Part shown: positions 1 through 12,300 of the stretch, piece after piece
Layout: every line of letters begins with the position of its first letter
How positions within the stretch are numbered: the first letter of the stretch is position 1
Assembly: GCA_022828595.1 (NCBI GenBank)
Contig: JAKGHH010000007.1
Location: forward strand, 64,840,727-64,904,726
Source of the DNA: Nelumbo lutea
Taxonomy: Eukaryota > Streptophyta > Magnoliopsida > Proteales > Nelumbonaceae
DNA: 64,000 nucleotides
Direction of reading: 5' to 3'
Translations under genes and position numbers: made by a program
The notes under the pieces: model-generated
What the model saw: the letters and a program-made list of their open reading frames with translations, nothing else
The model's database searches: none
Told to the model about the DNA's origin: nothing

Positions 1-413
1 GCTCTCCCATGCAATAGTCTCCATTACATCAATCTCCTACCATAGTGACTTCAACATAGAATAGTAAACAACTATGCTCTTCTCCCCTATCTCAGATTGT
101 TCACATCATTCTTCAACTTATAGGCTCTTGTAACATTCAATTTCTAAGAATATGTTTCTATAACACTATCCCAAATTTCCTTGGCCGAAGTCATCTAGAG
201 GTAATGCTAACTTTTGTGAGGTTGGATAGAGTTGACTAACCATACAACCACTGTGTAGTTCTCCTATATCAATTTTTCATGGATCAGTCTTTTGTCGGTT
301 TCTCCTTAATTCCTGTGAGATACCCTAGTTTACCTCACTACAAAGTACAAACATAAATCCTTATAAATTGTGCCCAAGCCAAGTAATTTGTACCGTCCAG
401 TTTAATTGTGGTC
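1..413 (-). pseudogene. copia gag relic
   Basis: The reverse strand encodes the start of a copia gag polyprotein: KLDGTNYLAWAQFIRIYV near 413-355, followed in shifted frames by segments such as GYLTGI and TRAYKLKNDVNNL typical of the UBN2-type gag domain. Gag would form the virus-like particle core in the cytoplasm. Stops and frameshifts interrupt it, so it is not functional. It continues beyond position 1. Confidence 0.65.
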
Positions 414-772
414 ATTCCAGCCAAAATGGAACCTACTGGACCAACCCCGGACACCGGGATCTGCTTCGTCTCACTTTCAGATTGCTCCATTGATCAAACG
501 AAAGTCAAAACACAAGGTTTTAGTCTCTATGGACCTAATTGAGGTTAGTCCAGTACCTATAGGACCCAAAATTAAGGTTTCATTGCACTTGGCTACTTGG
601 GTGAAAAGGGAGAAGAAGCAACCACTCCTATAAGAGCTTCCCAAACCCTCTACCAACTAGGCACAAATGTTCTCTGAACATCAGCAACTTATCTCTTCAT
701 ACACTCTTCTAATCGAAGGGTGTATGGGAAAAGAAAGAAAAAAGAAAGGAAGAAAGGAAGAAAGGAAGAGGT

Positions 773-784
773 GCTCTAATACCA
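773..784 (-). other. Primer-binding site (tRNA-iMet)
   Basis: The reverse complement reads TGGTATTAGAGC, one mismatch from the usual plant copia site TGGTATCAGAGC that pairs with the 3' end of initiator tRNA-Met. It lies 3 bases inside the LTR. Confidence 0.75.
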
Positions 785-787
785 AGA

Positions 788-1129
788 TGTGATTCAGTCC
801 ACTAAAAACTAGAAAATAATCTCTGATTATATCAAGAAAAGAAGAGAGAAGAAGAAAACAGTAGAAAAGAAAGAAGAAGATGGAGAAGGGAGGAGAAGAG
901 AGTTCGATGTCTTTTCTCGTTTCTCTCTAATCCTTTTATTAATCTCACTTAATTAGAACTAATTACAAGTCTGCCCTAAGAAGGCTGCCAGCTCATCAAC
1001 ACACCTAAAGGAAATAAAAATTATTAATATGCCCATAAAGATAAAGGCCCATTATCAAACAAAACATGTAAGAAGCACTAATAACAAGAAAATAATGCAC
1101 TAGGGCCCATTTGGCGCAGTCTCTCTACA
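788..1129 (-). repeat. copia 5' LTR
   Basis: 342 bp bounded by TGTGATTCAG and CTCTCTACA on the plus strand, next to the primer-binding site. A purine-rich GAAGAA tract lies at about 830-900. It would carry the promoter of the minus-strand element. Confidence 0.7.
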
Positions 1130-1496
1130 AGCAATCAAAAAATTTGGTACAAAGTAGAGTTATATTAGGAGTTAGGATAGATAAAAGAAGAGCAATTAAC
1201 GATTTCCTTTGCAAAAGTGCACTGCCTAGTTATAGAACTTTTGACCAAGGGATCTGCATATGCTAGCTGATCTGGTCCAAAGTGAAAACATATTTGCAAG
1301 TTGCTGATCTTGTCCAAGCTGAAACTGTATTGGTAAGGGGTATCATTGCAGGAATATACTTGCTTTTTTTTCTGATGAGTGGTGATGGTTCACTAGGCCA
1401 GATCATGAACAAGTGGTAAAGAATTAGGCTGACTTGGAGATTAAAGATGCTTATGCTGCCCGATGGGGTAAAGGGCAATTAAAATATAAAGATGCT
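1130..1496. other. No gene recognised
   Basis: Non-coding sequence. A short motif, GCTGATCT followed by GTCCAA and TGAAA, occurs twice (about 1264-1295 and 1302-1332). The 71-codon reverse reading frame here has no recognisable domain. Confidence 0.4.
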
Positions 1497-1544
1497 GTTA
1501 GCTAATTGTAGAAACATTACTAGTGTTCTTGTAAATGTTTTGTA

Positions 1545-1921
1545 TATGCTTGGTTCCGTGGGTGTTTATAGATGACCCATTTATAAATGTTTGTTTGTAC
1601 TGCTTTGCTTTAAACATTTGTTGCTTTTTTTGTTTTGTTGGGTATTACTTTAAACGTTTTTTACTTTCCACCTCAGATTAGCACCCCTTAAAGTATGCCA
1701 CATAAGCATTTCATTTCAAGAAATGCTGGGGCATTGGGGGAAATGAGAATTTGACGTTTCCCCAAATGCCCCATGCACATAAATCAAAGTGTTTCAGTTT
1801 TTCAGTGTTTATTTGATAAATGGTGAAACCAAACAGTGGTTTCATATGTAATAAACGCCAATGCCTATGTGTCACCAATGTGGCGGTGTTTTTTCAGTAA
1901 ATGCCCACAGAACCGAACATA
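1545..1921. mobile_element. MITE with terminal inverted repeats
   Basis: The left end TGCTTGGTTCCGTGGGTGTT and the right end GCCCACAGAACCGAACATA are imperfect inverted repeats about 370 bp apart with no coding capacity between them, as in MITEs of the hAT or PIF/Harbinger superfamilies. I could not settle the target duplication, so the superfamily is open. Confidence 0.55.
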
Positions 1922-2034
1922 GCCTTTATGTCTTGGAGGGCAGTATTGTAATTTTGGCTTAATTTAGGCTTATATTGTTTGATGGTGGACAAGCCAATTA
2001 TCCAGCATGGTTATGAAACCTGATAACTGTTGGA

Positions 2035-2043
2035 TATAAATAG
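2035..2043 (+). promoter_or_regulatory. TATA box candidate
   Basis: TATAAATAG, followed by a leader-like sequence without long reading frames. It probably belongs to the LTR-like repeat around it rather than to a host gene. Confidence 0.3.
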
Positions 2044-2439
2044 GGTTTTGAGAAAGAGTGGACGGCTGAGTCACACAGCCTTGACTTAGAGTCTTTGCTA
2101 TTTCACCTTAGAACACTAATTCTAGATTGGAGTCACACGTCTAAGAAATTGAGTCATGGCACCAAGGCACACAGTGATTAAGGAAAATGCTTAATTCATT
2201 CACCGTTGAAAACAAATTAGTGTATCCCTTTATATTGGCAAGCTTTCTCGCTAGGGAAGACTGAAGAAAATCAGTGTTAAAACTTAATTACTTCTTTCTA
2301 ACTAATTATCCTAGAAGAGTACAATTTAACTCTCAATTCATTTCTTAGTGACTATGTACTTCTCAATCTTCAAGATAAATGTTGTCATTTTACATTCTTC
2401 AATTCCAAAAAGCTCCAACACCAAGGTTAATGGAAATTG

Positions 2440-2716
2440 TATTTTTTTTTATCAGTAAACATGTATTTTATTAAAATTCAGATTGTAAACAGTTTATACA
2501 ACTTGGTGATGGGACTGTTGATCCCCTTTTATCACTCTATTCTATCCCTTATTACAGTGCAGCCCAAAATATTGTTGTCTCAATGCCCCTTGTTTTGCTA
2601 AACCATCAACTAAACCATTTGCACTTCTTCGGACCCATTTAAATTCAGCCTCAACCTCCCTTGCAATCTTCTCCACTTCCCTAATCACATGTTTAAACTT
2701 GTATTCTCAATTCATG
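2440..2716 (-). mobile_element. LINE 3' end fragment
   Basis: The reverse strand encodes the end of a plant LINE RNase H domain (EAEFKWVRRSANGLVDGLAK) followed by a short 3' tail ending at a T-run at about 2441-2449, which is the poly(A) tail in plus-strand view. It is truncated at its 5' side at about 2716. It lies upstream of the first visible exon of the dehydrogenase gene, so probably in an intron. Confidence 0.65.
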
Positions 2717-3306
2717 TTTTAACTTACTGGGTTGGATGGCTATGGATTTGGATTTTGGGTATGGGTATGGTTTAGAGACACGGGTTTGGATATGGGCAAT
2801 GGGTATAATAGTGAAAAGAGATCAAGGAGAGGAACATTATACGCCTCCTCCATTTGTATCCTTATTCTTATTTATTTAATGAAATATTTTGTTATTGATA
2901 AAAAAAGCAATATATGTCTCTAGAATGGGGAGAGGGTTCCAATTAATGGCAGCCAATAAAGATGACAGAACAGGAAGAAGTTTGTAAAGGAGGCAGATAA
3001 AGGTGAGAATCCTATAGTTAAGTTTGTAGAGAGCAAGGGTTGCAAGTTGAATGCCCAAAAAAGAATAATAATAGGATTCTTATATTGACTTATAAAATTA
3101 GCACATTAGTTACTATAAACCATTCGACGTCTGGTCCTATTGGGTATACTCCAGCTTACTAGAACTTAGATCTTTATATTAGTTGCCACTTGTTAGGGTT
3201 CTAGCATATCCACCAATGCACATGTATGTTCAGTTCTTTGATATTTTCTTTCCTTTTTCTGTTTTGTAGTTTTTTCCATTCTAATCCTACTTGTGTTATT
3301 TGCCAG
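2717..3306. other. Intron-like sequence, no gene recognised
   Basis: AT-rich sequence with short imperfect repeats of GGATTTGG and GGGTATGG (2730-2800). It leads into the pyrimidine-rich acceptor of the exon at 3307, so it is probably the 3' part of an upstream intron. Confidence 0.4.
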
Positions 3307-3390
3307 AAGCGTGTTTCATCAGAAAGGTGTGCAGAGCTGACAATCATAGCAGCAACTCATGGGCTAAAGGAAGTTTGGATATCAGATCAG
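3307..3390 (+). CDS. SDR gene exon (third last)
   Basis: 28 codons between acceptor TTATTTGCCAG and donor GTCCGTAT. It encodes [19 protein letters not shown] and a tail ending WISDQ. The SERCA-like motif precedes the C-terminal hydrophobic part of this SDR group. It is open upstream and phase 0 at both ends. Confidence 0.8.
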
Positions 3391-6300
3391 GTCCGTATGG
3401 ACATAAATGCTTTCTCATTACTCATTAGTATATTATATTTCTCTTTGGAGAATATTGTTACACAGGGTGTACAACATATTCATAGAACTACATTTCCTTC
3501 CAATGAGATTATACTATTGCTTTCCTCCTATAGAACATGCCTAAAACAAGTCTCATTAATGAATCATTGCAATCCTGTTATTAAGCTATTATACCAGATT
3601 CCTGTACATGTTTAGTGTTTGATACCAAATACTGCATGGATATTTCTAGATGCACTCTATATCATTAATACTTTTAAAATACCTTTAGTGATATATTTTG
3701 TTTTGATCAGCAAAGAATATTTCTATTCAATTAAGAGAAACAGATAAAAAATTACAGCAAAATAGAAAACAGACATTGCACCACAAAGTGTTACAATAAA
3801 GCCCAGAGAAGCTGCTGCCTATGAACTCCCTGTTTGGCTAATGAATCAGCCATCCCATTTGCAGTTCTCCCGATCCATGTGAAAGAGGCATTGATTTCCC
3901 TTGCTAGGCTTCCATAAATCTAAGGAGCATTACCCCTTGTATTAGTCCATGATATACTAGTTTTGAGTCCCCTTCAACTTCAGAGTTTTTAAGATCTGCT
4001 TGGTTGGCAAGTTTTAACCTTTGTAGCAGTGTTAATAGTTCAGCCTTTAATGAATCACCTTCCCCTAAAGGTCCTGAACAGTGTTTTCAAAACCGGACCG
4101 GACCAGAAAACCAGGAACTGGTCAAATGATCGGTTCAATTTCACCCTAAAGTTGCCTTTTTGGCAAAAACCATTGATTTGGTCAGTGAACTGCTGACCCG
4201 GGTGGTCGAACCGTCGACCCAAACAACTGTTTTTGTCCGTTTTCTGTTTATTTATTTATTTATTTTGTCAGAGCGGGCCATTTGTTTGGACCGGATGGTT
4301 GGACCGGACGATTGGACTGTTCGACCTGGGAACCGGACCCCAAAACAGTTCCCTGTCCGGTCTGGTTTTAAAAACCTTGGTCCTGAATACAAAGGTTTAA
4401 AATGTCGATGTCGGTGGAAATTTTGGTCATCCAAATAAAGGAAACATGTTGCAAATGTTGAAAATATCGTATGGAAATATTGTAAAAATTATAGGCATGG
4501 TGGAAACATTGTAAAATGTTGTGAGGATTATTTAATTGTTATTTTACAGTTGCTGTTAGTGTGCTGTTAGCCTAAGATGCTGTCAGCCAGTTAGTTTCTT
4601 TCCTTTTTATTAGTTTGTTACTAGGGAGTGCCACTAGGGGCATACTTGTGATCTCCATTCCTTTTATATTAAGTTAATATAAATAACTAAACTAGCGGCA
4701 GCCAGAATAGTTTTTTGGTTCGTGTCTCTCAATCATATCTTCCTCTTCTCTTTTCTCTCTTCTCTTCTCTTCTCTTATCTTTCTCTCTCTCGTTTCTCTC
4801 TCTCCATGAATGATTACATGGTATCAGAGCAAGGTTCTGGGCTATAAAAACCTGTTTCTCCCATCTGAACCTTCTTCGTCCTCTTTCTTCTTTGATTTCT
4901 TGGACGTGGAAGACAGAGAAACCCTAGCAGGCCACTTGCGGCTCTTCCTTTGTGTTCTTCCTTGGTCATAACACCAAGGAGACCCTAGCAGAAGAAGGGT
5001 GATGCAGTAAAGACTCCCTTCCTTATCTGTTCGATGCTGTGAGGTTAATTTCTGGGTTGGCACCTTCGTACAGGTGCTGGACAGGGTATGTGTTCATGTT
5101 TTTCTATGGCCAATGGTGTGAAGGCCTTACTTTTTTGGTTTTTAACCTTCGTTTAGATGCTGAACTGTTAGATTGCATGTGCTGTATCGAACTGCTAGTA
5201 TACTATTCTAACGGCTGGTGCTGAACTGATTACTGTGCTGTTTTAATGGCTGAACCATCACTGAGTTGATTTCAGCAGTTCTTTGTTTTTCCACATTCCA
5301 GAAGTAAATTTGTTGGGGATCGGTATTCTGATTGTGGCTGTTGTGTAGTTGTGTGGGATTTGGTCTGATTCAGCAGTACTCTATGGCAAACTATGATTCA
5401 ACTTCATTGGGGGTTACACCAGCCCGCAACATAGCTGGTATGGGAAGTGAAAACATGATGTTTCCCATGCCCATTACCCCTCTAAATGGTCTAAACTACC
5501 TGGAGTGGGCTAAAAGTGTAAAACTTTATGTAACAGCAAGGGGAAAAGATGGTTTCATAAATGGAAGGGTGAAAGAACCCAAGAGTGAGACAACTGAACA
5601 TGATAGGTGGGACCAAGAAAATAGTATGGTGATGTCTTGGCTCCTTGCAGCCATGGAACCTGATGTGAAGAAGAACTTTATGTAGGCAGACACTGCTAGT
5701 GAGATTTGGGAACGGGCCAAAACCACCTATTCTGAGCAAAGGCATTATGCCAGTGTTTACCAGTTGCAAGCTGAATCCTCAACCTGTAAACAGGGAAATC
5801 GTAGTTTGTCTACCTATTATTCAGCCCTTTCATCCGTATGGAAAGAATTGGATCATTATCAGGCTATAGAGTGGAAACATGATGATAATGCTAAGGCCTA
5901 CAGGAAGCTGGTTTCTCAACAGCGTGTGTTTGCCTTCTTGTTGGGACTGAACCCTGTCTATGAACCCTTGAGAGTTCAAATCTTAAGAAGTAAAGAGTTG
6001 CCATCGGTTCACGAGGTATATGCCCTTGTTCAATCTAAAGAAAGTAGGCGGAGTGTGATGGTTACAACCGAGGGGGAGCAACAAGTTTCATTGGCTGCAT
6101 TGAGTAATAACAACATGGGGAAGAAAAGTGACACCAAGAAGGCTGTTGATAAAGGCAAGTTGTTTTGTACCCATTGTCAGTGCTAATGACATACACGTGA
6201 CATGTTGGGACATTCACGGGAAACCCAAGTGGGCAGTGAAGAACCAAGAACAGGGTAAGGGGCATGGTCAGAAGAAGACGAACACAACACATAATGCAAC

Positions 6301-9300
6301 ACATGTGGCAACCCAAGATACTCAGGTTGTTGGTACTACCCGGGACCACCTTACTAATTCTGACCCCAAGGAAGATATCATGAATTCCTTTAGAGACCAC
6401 TTGGAGTCATATGGTATGGCTTTGCGACAGATGGATAGTTTAGTCACTGGTACTCTTTCTACTTCATTTGCATCTACATCAGGTAATGCGGTTTCTGCAT
6501 TCCATGTCACTACTACCACTGGTTCCTCTTGGATCATTGACTTAGGGGCCTCTAACCACATGACCGGTAAGCTGAACTTGTTTCAGACTTATAGCCTTTT
6601 GTCAGGAAGGGATAAAGTGAGGCTTGCATATGAATCATTCTCCTCCATTGCAAGCCAAGGATCAATATCTCTTTCCCATGGCCTTAACCTGAATTGTGTA
6701 TTGCATGTCCCTCAACTTCCTGTAAATTTACTTTCAATTAGTAGTTTCACAAACTCTTTAAACTGTAGTGTAACCTTTTTTCCTGGTTCATGTGTTTTTC
6801 AGGATCTAACTTCTGGGAGGACGATTGGTAGAGGGAGCCTAGTGGATGGTCTCTACATTCTCGACAACAAAGTTGGTCTCTCGGTGTCATCCTCAGATTC
6901 ATATAGCCAATCAAATAAGAGTCAAATTTTTTTGTAGCACAGTCGGTTAGATCATGTTTCTTTTGAAATAGTAAAGTCTTTGTTTCCGGTTTTATTTAGG
7001 TCATGTTCAGTTTCAGAGTTCCAGTGTCAAACGTGTCAGTTGAGCAAACAATGTAGAACAACTTTTCTCACTCAAATAATAAAAGATCAAGTGTTCCTTT
7101 TCATGTTGTGTATTCTGATGTATGGGGGCCTACTACTATAATCTTTGAGGGTGGATATAAGTACTTTATCACATTGATCAATGACTTCTCTCGCTATACA
7201 TGGGTATTTCCTCTGCGTAGTAGAGATGAAGTTTCAAAGATTGTTAAAGACTTCCAGAGGATGGTATTTACGCAATTCCATGTTGAAATACAGATCTTCC
7301 AATCAGACAATGCAAAAGAATATTGCAATGGTGAGCTCAATGAGTTCTTTGCCTCCCACGGGTCTATTCATAGGAGCTCATGCGCAAGAACACCACAACA
7401 AAATGGTGTTGCAAAAGAAAAAACAAACACTTCCTTGAGGTAGCTCGCGGGATGATGTTACACATAAATGTTCCAAAAAGGTTTTGGATGGATGCTATAC
7501 TTGCAGTTGCTTATGTCATCAATCGCATGCCCTCCAGAGTGCTGAACTACATGGCCCCTCATCAGTTGTTGTTCCCTCAGTCCCCTTTATTTTCCATTCC
7601 CATGAGAGTTTTTGGTTGTCGTGCCTGTCCATGATTTTTCTCCGTCTCGAGGTAAGTTAGACTCTCGCTCCATTCCTTGTATCTTTCTGGGGTATCCCTC
7701 ATCTCAAAAAGGGTATCAGTGCTTTGATCCCGTTAGTCATAAGTTTTTTGTGTCTATGGATGTGTCCTTCTTTGAGTCTGAACCGTTCTTCCCTGCTTCT
7801 CCTCAGGGGGAGAGTAGTAGTGTGGAAGAGGAGAAGCAGGTTTAGGTCCGCCAAATCTCTCTTCCTTCTATTCCAGACCTTGCTCCCTTTCGTGTCTTCC
7901 AACATACACGCCGTAGAGATCAGCAATTTGATAGAGATGTGGAGTAGCCAAACATTGAGCAACCGACACTGTTAGACTCCCAGGAGGTAAGTCCAAACCC
8001 TATTGCACCTACTGATACTCCTACTCCTACTGTTGATGACCTTGACATTCCTATTGCTCAAAGAAAGGGAGTCAGGTCATGCACTACCAAACACCCCATT
8101 ACCCAGTATGTCTCCTATGATCACATTTCCCCCTCATACCGAGCCTTTCTATCTACAGTTGATTGCATTCCTATTCCCAAAAATGTTGCAGAAGCCTTAA
8201 AATGTCCTGAATGGACAGATGCTATGAAGGAGGAGATTAATGCCCTTCATAAAAATCAAACTTGGGAATTGGTGGATCTTCTAAGGGGGAAAGACTCGGT
8301 GGGGTGTAAGTGGGTGTTTATAGTTAAACACAAGGCAGACAGGACAGTTGAAAGGTACAAAGCAAAATTAGTAGCCAAAGGGTACACTCAAGTGTACGAG
8401 GTTGACTATGATGAGACTTTTGCTCCAATAGCTAAGATGAACTCAATTAGGGTCCTCTTGTCATTAGCTCCTAACCTTGATTGGGAATTGCATCAATTGG
8501 GCATAAAGAATGCTTTTTTAAATGGTGACCTAGAGGAGGAAGTATACATGGTTCAACCCCCTGGATTCTATGCCAAAGGAAGTGAAAATAAGGTGTGCAA
8601 GCTGAGAAAGTTTCTTTATGGTTTATGTGATAGAACAAGAATTAGAAGAAATTGATGTCTTTCTATTGAGAAAGTAGTACATATATATACAGCCTTGTAG
8701 ATACTAAAAAGGAAGAAAATCATATAGCGTTGCAGATACAAAAAAGGAAGAAAATCATACAGCCTTGCAGATACAAAAAAGGAAGAAAATCATACAGCCT
8801 TGTAGATACTAAAATAGGAAGAAAATCAAAGAAAGAATAATTCCTATAATCATGCTATTCCTAATAGGGCTAATACTACATATTTACAGCCTATAATTTC
8901 GTAACACTCCCCTTCAAGATGGAGCATAGATGTCAACAATGCCTAGCTTGTTACAAATATAAGAAATCCGAGCTCCCTTAAGTGCTTTTGTAAAGATATC
9001 ACCTAACTGCTCTCCAGTCTTCACATATGCTGTAGAGATCAAGTTTTGTTGAATTTTCTCACGAACAAAATGACAGTTTACCTCAATATGTTTAGTTCGT
9101 TCATGAAAAATTGGATTCGAAGCAATATGAATCGCAGCTTGATTATCGCACCATAGCTTCGTTGGAACTGAGACTTTAAGACCGACCTCAGTTAAGAGTT
9201 GAGAAACCCACATAACCTCACACGAAGCTTGTGCCATTGCTCTATACTCAAATTCTGCACTAGATTGCGATACCACATTTTGCTTCTTACTCTTCCACGA

Positions 9301-12300
9301 AACCAGATTACCACCAACGAAAACACAATAGCCAGTAGTGGACCTTCGATCAATTTTGGAACTTGCCCAGTCCGCATCAGAAAAACACTCAATGTTACTG
9401 TGACCATGATTCCGATATAGTATCCCCCGTCCAGGAGCTCCTTTCAAGTAACACAAGATTTGTTCTTAGGTTGCCCAATGATGTACTGTAGGAGAGGACA
9501 TAAATTGACTTACAATACTAACTGAGTAAGCAATGTCTGGACGAGTCATTGTGAGATAGTTCAACTTTCCAACTAATCTTCTATATCGTTCAGGATCATC
9601 AAAAGCATCTCCATCCTTTGTGAGTTGCTGGTTAGGAAGCTTTGGAGTACTACATTACTACATGGTTTGACTCCCAGTTTCCCAGTTTCTGTTAATAGGT
9701 CCAAAACATAATTCATCTGAGACAGGAAAATGCCACTTTTACTCCTTGCCACCTCAATCCTCAAGAAGTATTTTAGGTGCCCCAAATCTTTAGTATTGAA
9801 CTGGCTCTGCAAGAAGGATTTCAAGGATGATGCCAAATGTGGATTGCTTATAGAAAGCAGTATGGTCAGATTTGCACTTCCTCATCCCAAACCTCTCTAC
9901 TGCCTGACTGAATTTTCCAAACCAAGCTCGAGGACTCTGTTTTAGTCCATACAGTAATTTTTGAAGACAACAAACTTTCCCAGACTCCCCTTGAGCAACA
10001 AACCCAGGTGGTTGCTCCATATAAACCTCCTCCTGAAGAACTCCATGCAGGAAAGCATTTTTAATATCAAGCTGGTAAAGTGGCCAATCATATGTAGCTG
10101 CTAGAGAAATAAATAATCGAACTGAAGTCAATTTTTCCACAGGGGAGAAAGTATCAGAATAGTCCACTTCATATGTCTGTGCATAGCCTTTGGCCACCAG
10201 GCGAGCCACTGATCCATCCGCTTTCTTACCAGCAAGTAAATCAACCAGATCCCAAGTACCATTCTCAGTCAAGGCATTCATTTCCTCAAGCATGGCATCA
10301 CACCACCCAGGATGGGATAAAGCCTGGTGAACAGTTTTGGGAATCCCTACAGAATCAAGAGAGGCAGCAAACGAACAAGAAGTAGAGGACAAATGATCAT
10401 AGGTAACATAAGAGGAAATTGGATAAGTACGCCGACGTTTACCTTTCCGAAGAGCAATAGGTAGATCAATATCACTGGGCATTGGATCCGATGACGAAGA
10501 AGAGACCGGTGCCGGACTTGTCACAGGAGGATTAGGTCGTCGAGAATAGACTTGAGTAATAGGTAGTTTTGGTTGAGAAGGTGGTGGTGGGGGTATTGGA
10601 ACAACACTAGCGTCTGGACCAGTGACATGATACACTAGTAGATCATCATCCTCTTGTGGATACACAGGTGTAGATGGAGCAGTAAAGAAAGGAAGATGTT
10701 CATGGAGCAGTAAAGAGAGGAGAAAAACACCAGTACCCTTTTTGGAGACGAGAGTATCCCAGGAAGACACATTTTAATGACTTGGTTTCCAATTTGGAAA
10801 CCTGCGGACGAACATCACGAACAAAACAAGAACATCCAAAGATACGAGGTTCAACAGGAAACACAGATTTATTAGGAAACAGAATCTTATAAGGGATCTG
10901 ATCATTTAGAACAGTGGAAGGCATGCGATTAATCAAAAAACACGCTGTAGAAACTGCATCAGCCTAAAACTGTTTAGGAACATGTGTTTGAAATAAAAGA
11001 GCCCTGGCAGTTTCAAGAAGATGTCTATTTTTTCTCTCAGCCACTCCATTTTGAGATGGAGTATCAACACAAGATGATTGATGGAGAATTCCATTATGAG
11101 CCATGTAAGTCTGGAAGGAATCAGAGAAATACTCTTTGGCATTATCACTTCGCAATGTTTGTATAGACACATCAAACTGGGATTTTATTTCAGCACAAAA
11201 GGTTTTAAAATGTGAAAGCAACTCAGAACGAGATTTCATTAAATAAAGCCAAGTCATACGAGAAAAATCATCCACAAAGGTAACAAAATATCGAAATAAT
11301 AGGGCAAGGTCCCCAAACATCTAAATGTACTAACTGAAAAGCATGACTAGCCCTTTTATTAACTCGAGAAGTAGACGGTAGACGATGGTGTTTTGCAAAC
11401 TGACAAGACTCACAATCTAAAGAAGATACATCATGAAACTGAGGAGATAACTTCTTTAACAAAGGTAAAGATGGATGCCCCAACCGACAATGAGCTTCAA
11501 AAGGAGATAAAGTACTGGAACAGGCAATGGTCTGAGGTTCCTGGGTATCCAAAATGTACAAACCTCCTGATTCTCGTCCTTTACCAATAATCCTCTTCGT
11601 CATAAGATCTTGAAACAGACAATGATCAGGAAAGAATGGGATACAACAGTTAAGAGTACGAGTGAGTTTGCTAACAGATACCAAATTAAAAGAAAATTTT
11701 GGTAAACTCAATACGGATGACAAAGAAAGTGTTGGTGTGGGATTGATAGTGCCAGAACCAAGGACAGAAGAAATAGAACCATCTGCTAAGGTGACCGAAG
11801 AAGGAAAAGTGTGTGATTGGAAAGTGGAAAAGAGATTAGGATTACCTGTCATATGATCTGTTGCACCAGAACCAATGGCCCACTGAGAGGAAGAAGAAAG
11901 AAGACATGTATTGGTTTTACCTGACTCAGCAAGAGCAGTGATGGATTGAGATGAGTTCTTTAATGCCTCTTGATACTGGGTAAATTTTGCATACTCATTT
12001 GCAGAAATTGTAATGGTCTGATTTGACGATGGATGAGGAGCATCATTCGTAGTTACAACATGAGCTGACTGGGACCCAGAAGGCTTTTGGTTTTTCTTTA
12101 GCAACTTCTGGCAAGTCCTTTTAGTGTGTCTTGGTTCATGACAATAGTAGCAAACTACTCCCCCTATGGCCTGAGTTCCAGCATTCCAACCACTATTACT
12201 GCCACCTCTGCTACTATTCTGACTGACAAGTGCACTAGGTTGTTGTACAGGTGAGGTATGGGAACCAGTATCTGTACGAAGGACCCTAGTAAAGACCTCT

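Larger units (their letters stand above)
1..1129 (-). mobile_element. Ty1/copia element, 5' end, cut by window edge
   Basis: On the minus strand the order is LTR (1129 to 788), primer-binding site (784 to 773), a purine-rich leader and a decayed gag (413 to 1), so the body of the element lies left of the window. The 3 bases between LTR and primer site are normal for plant copia. The LTR end resembles the LTR end at about 62290-62352, including the shared block CACTAGGGCCCATT, so both belong to one family. The far end and its target duplication cannot be seen. Confidence 0.75.
1497..2421 (+). repeat. Possible solo LTR interrupted by a MITE
   Basis: Begins TGTTAGCTAATTG and ends CTCCAACA, the TG...CA ends of an LTR, and contains a TATA box (TATAAATAG at 2035-2043). 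A MITE sits inside at 1545-1921. No matching target duplication and no primer site was found at either end, so this is only a candidate. Confidence 0.3.

Noticed and set aside
1263..1478. 71-codon reverse frame as a gene
   Set aside because: No domain, no splice context and composition like the flanking non-coding DNA.
4819..4830. TGGTATCAGAGC sites as tRNA gene parts
   Set aside because: They are retrotransposon primer-binding sites next to LTRs; no cloverleaf surrounds them.
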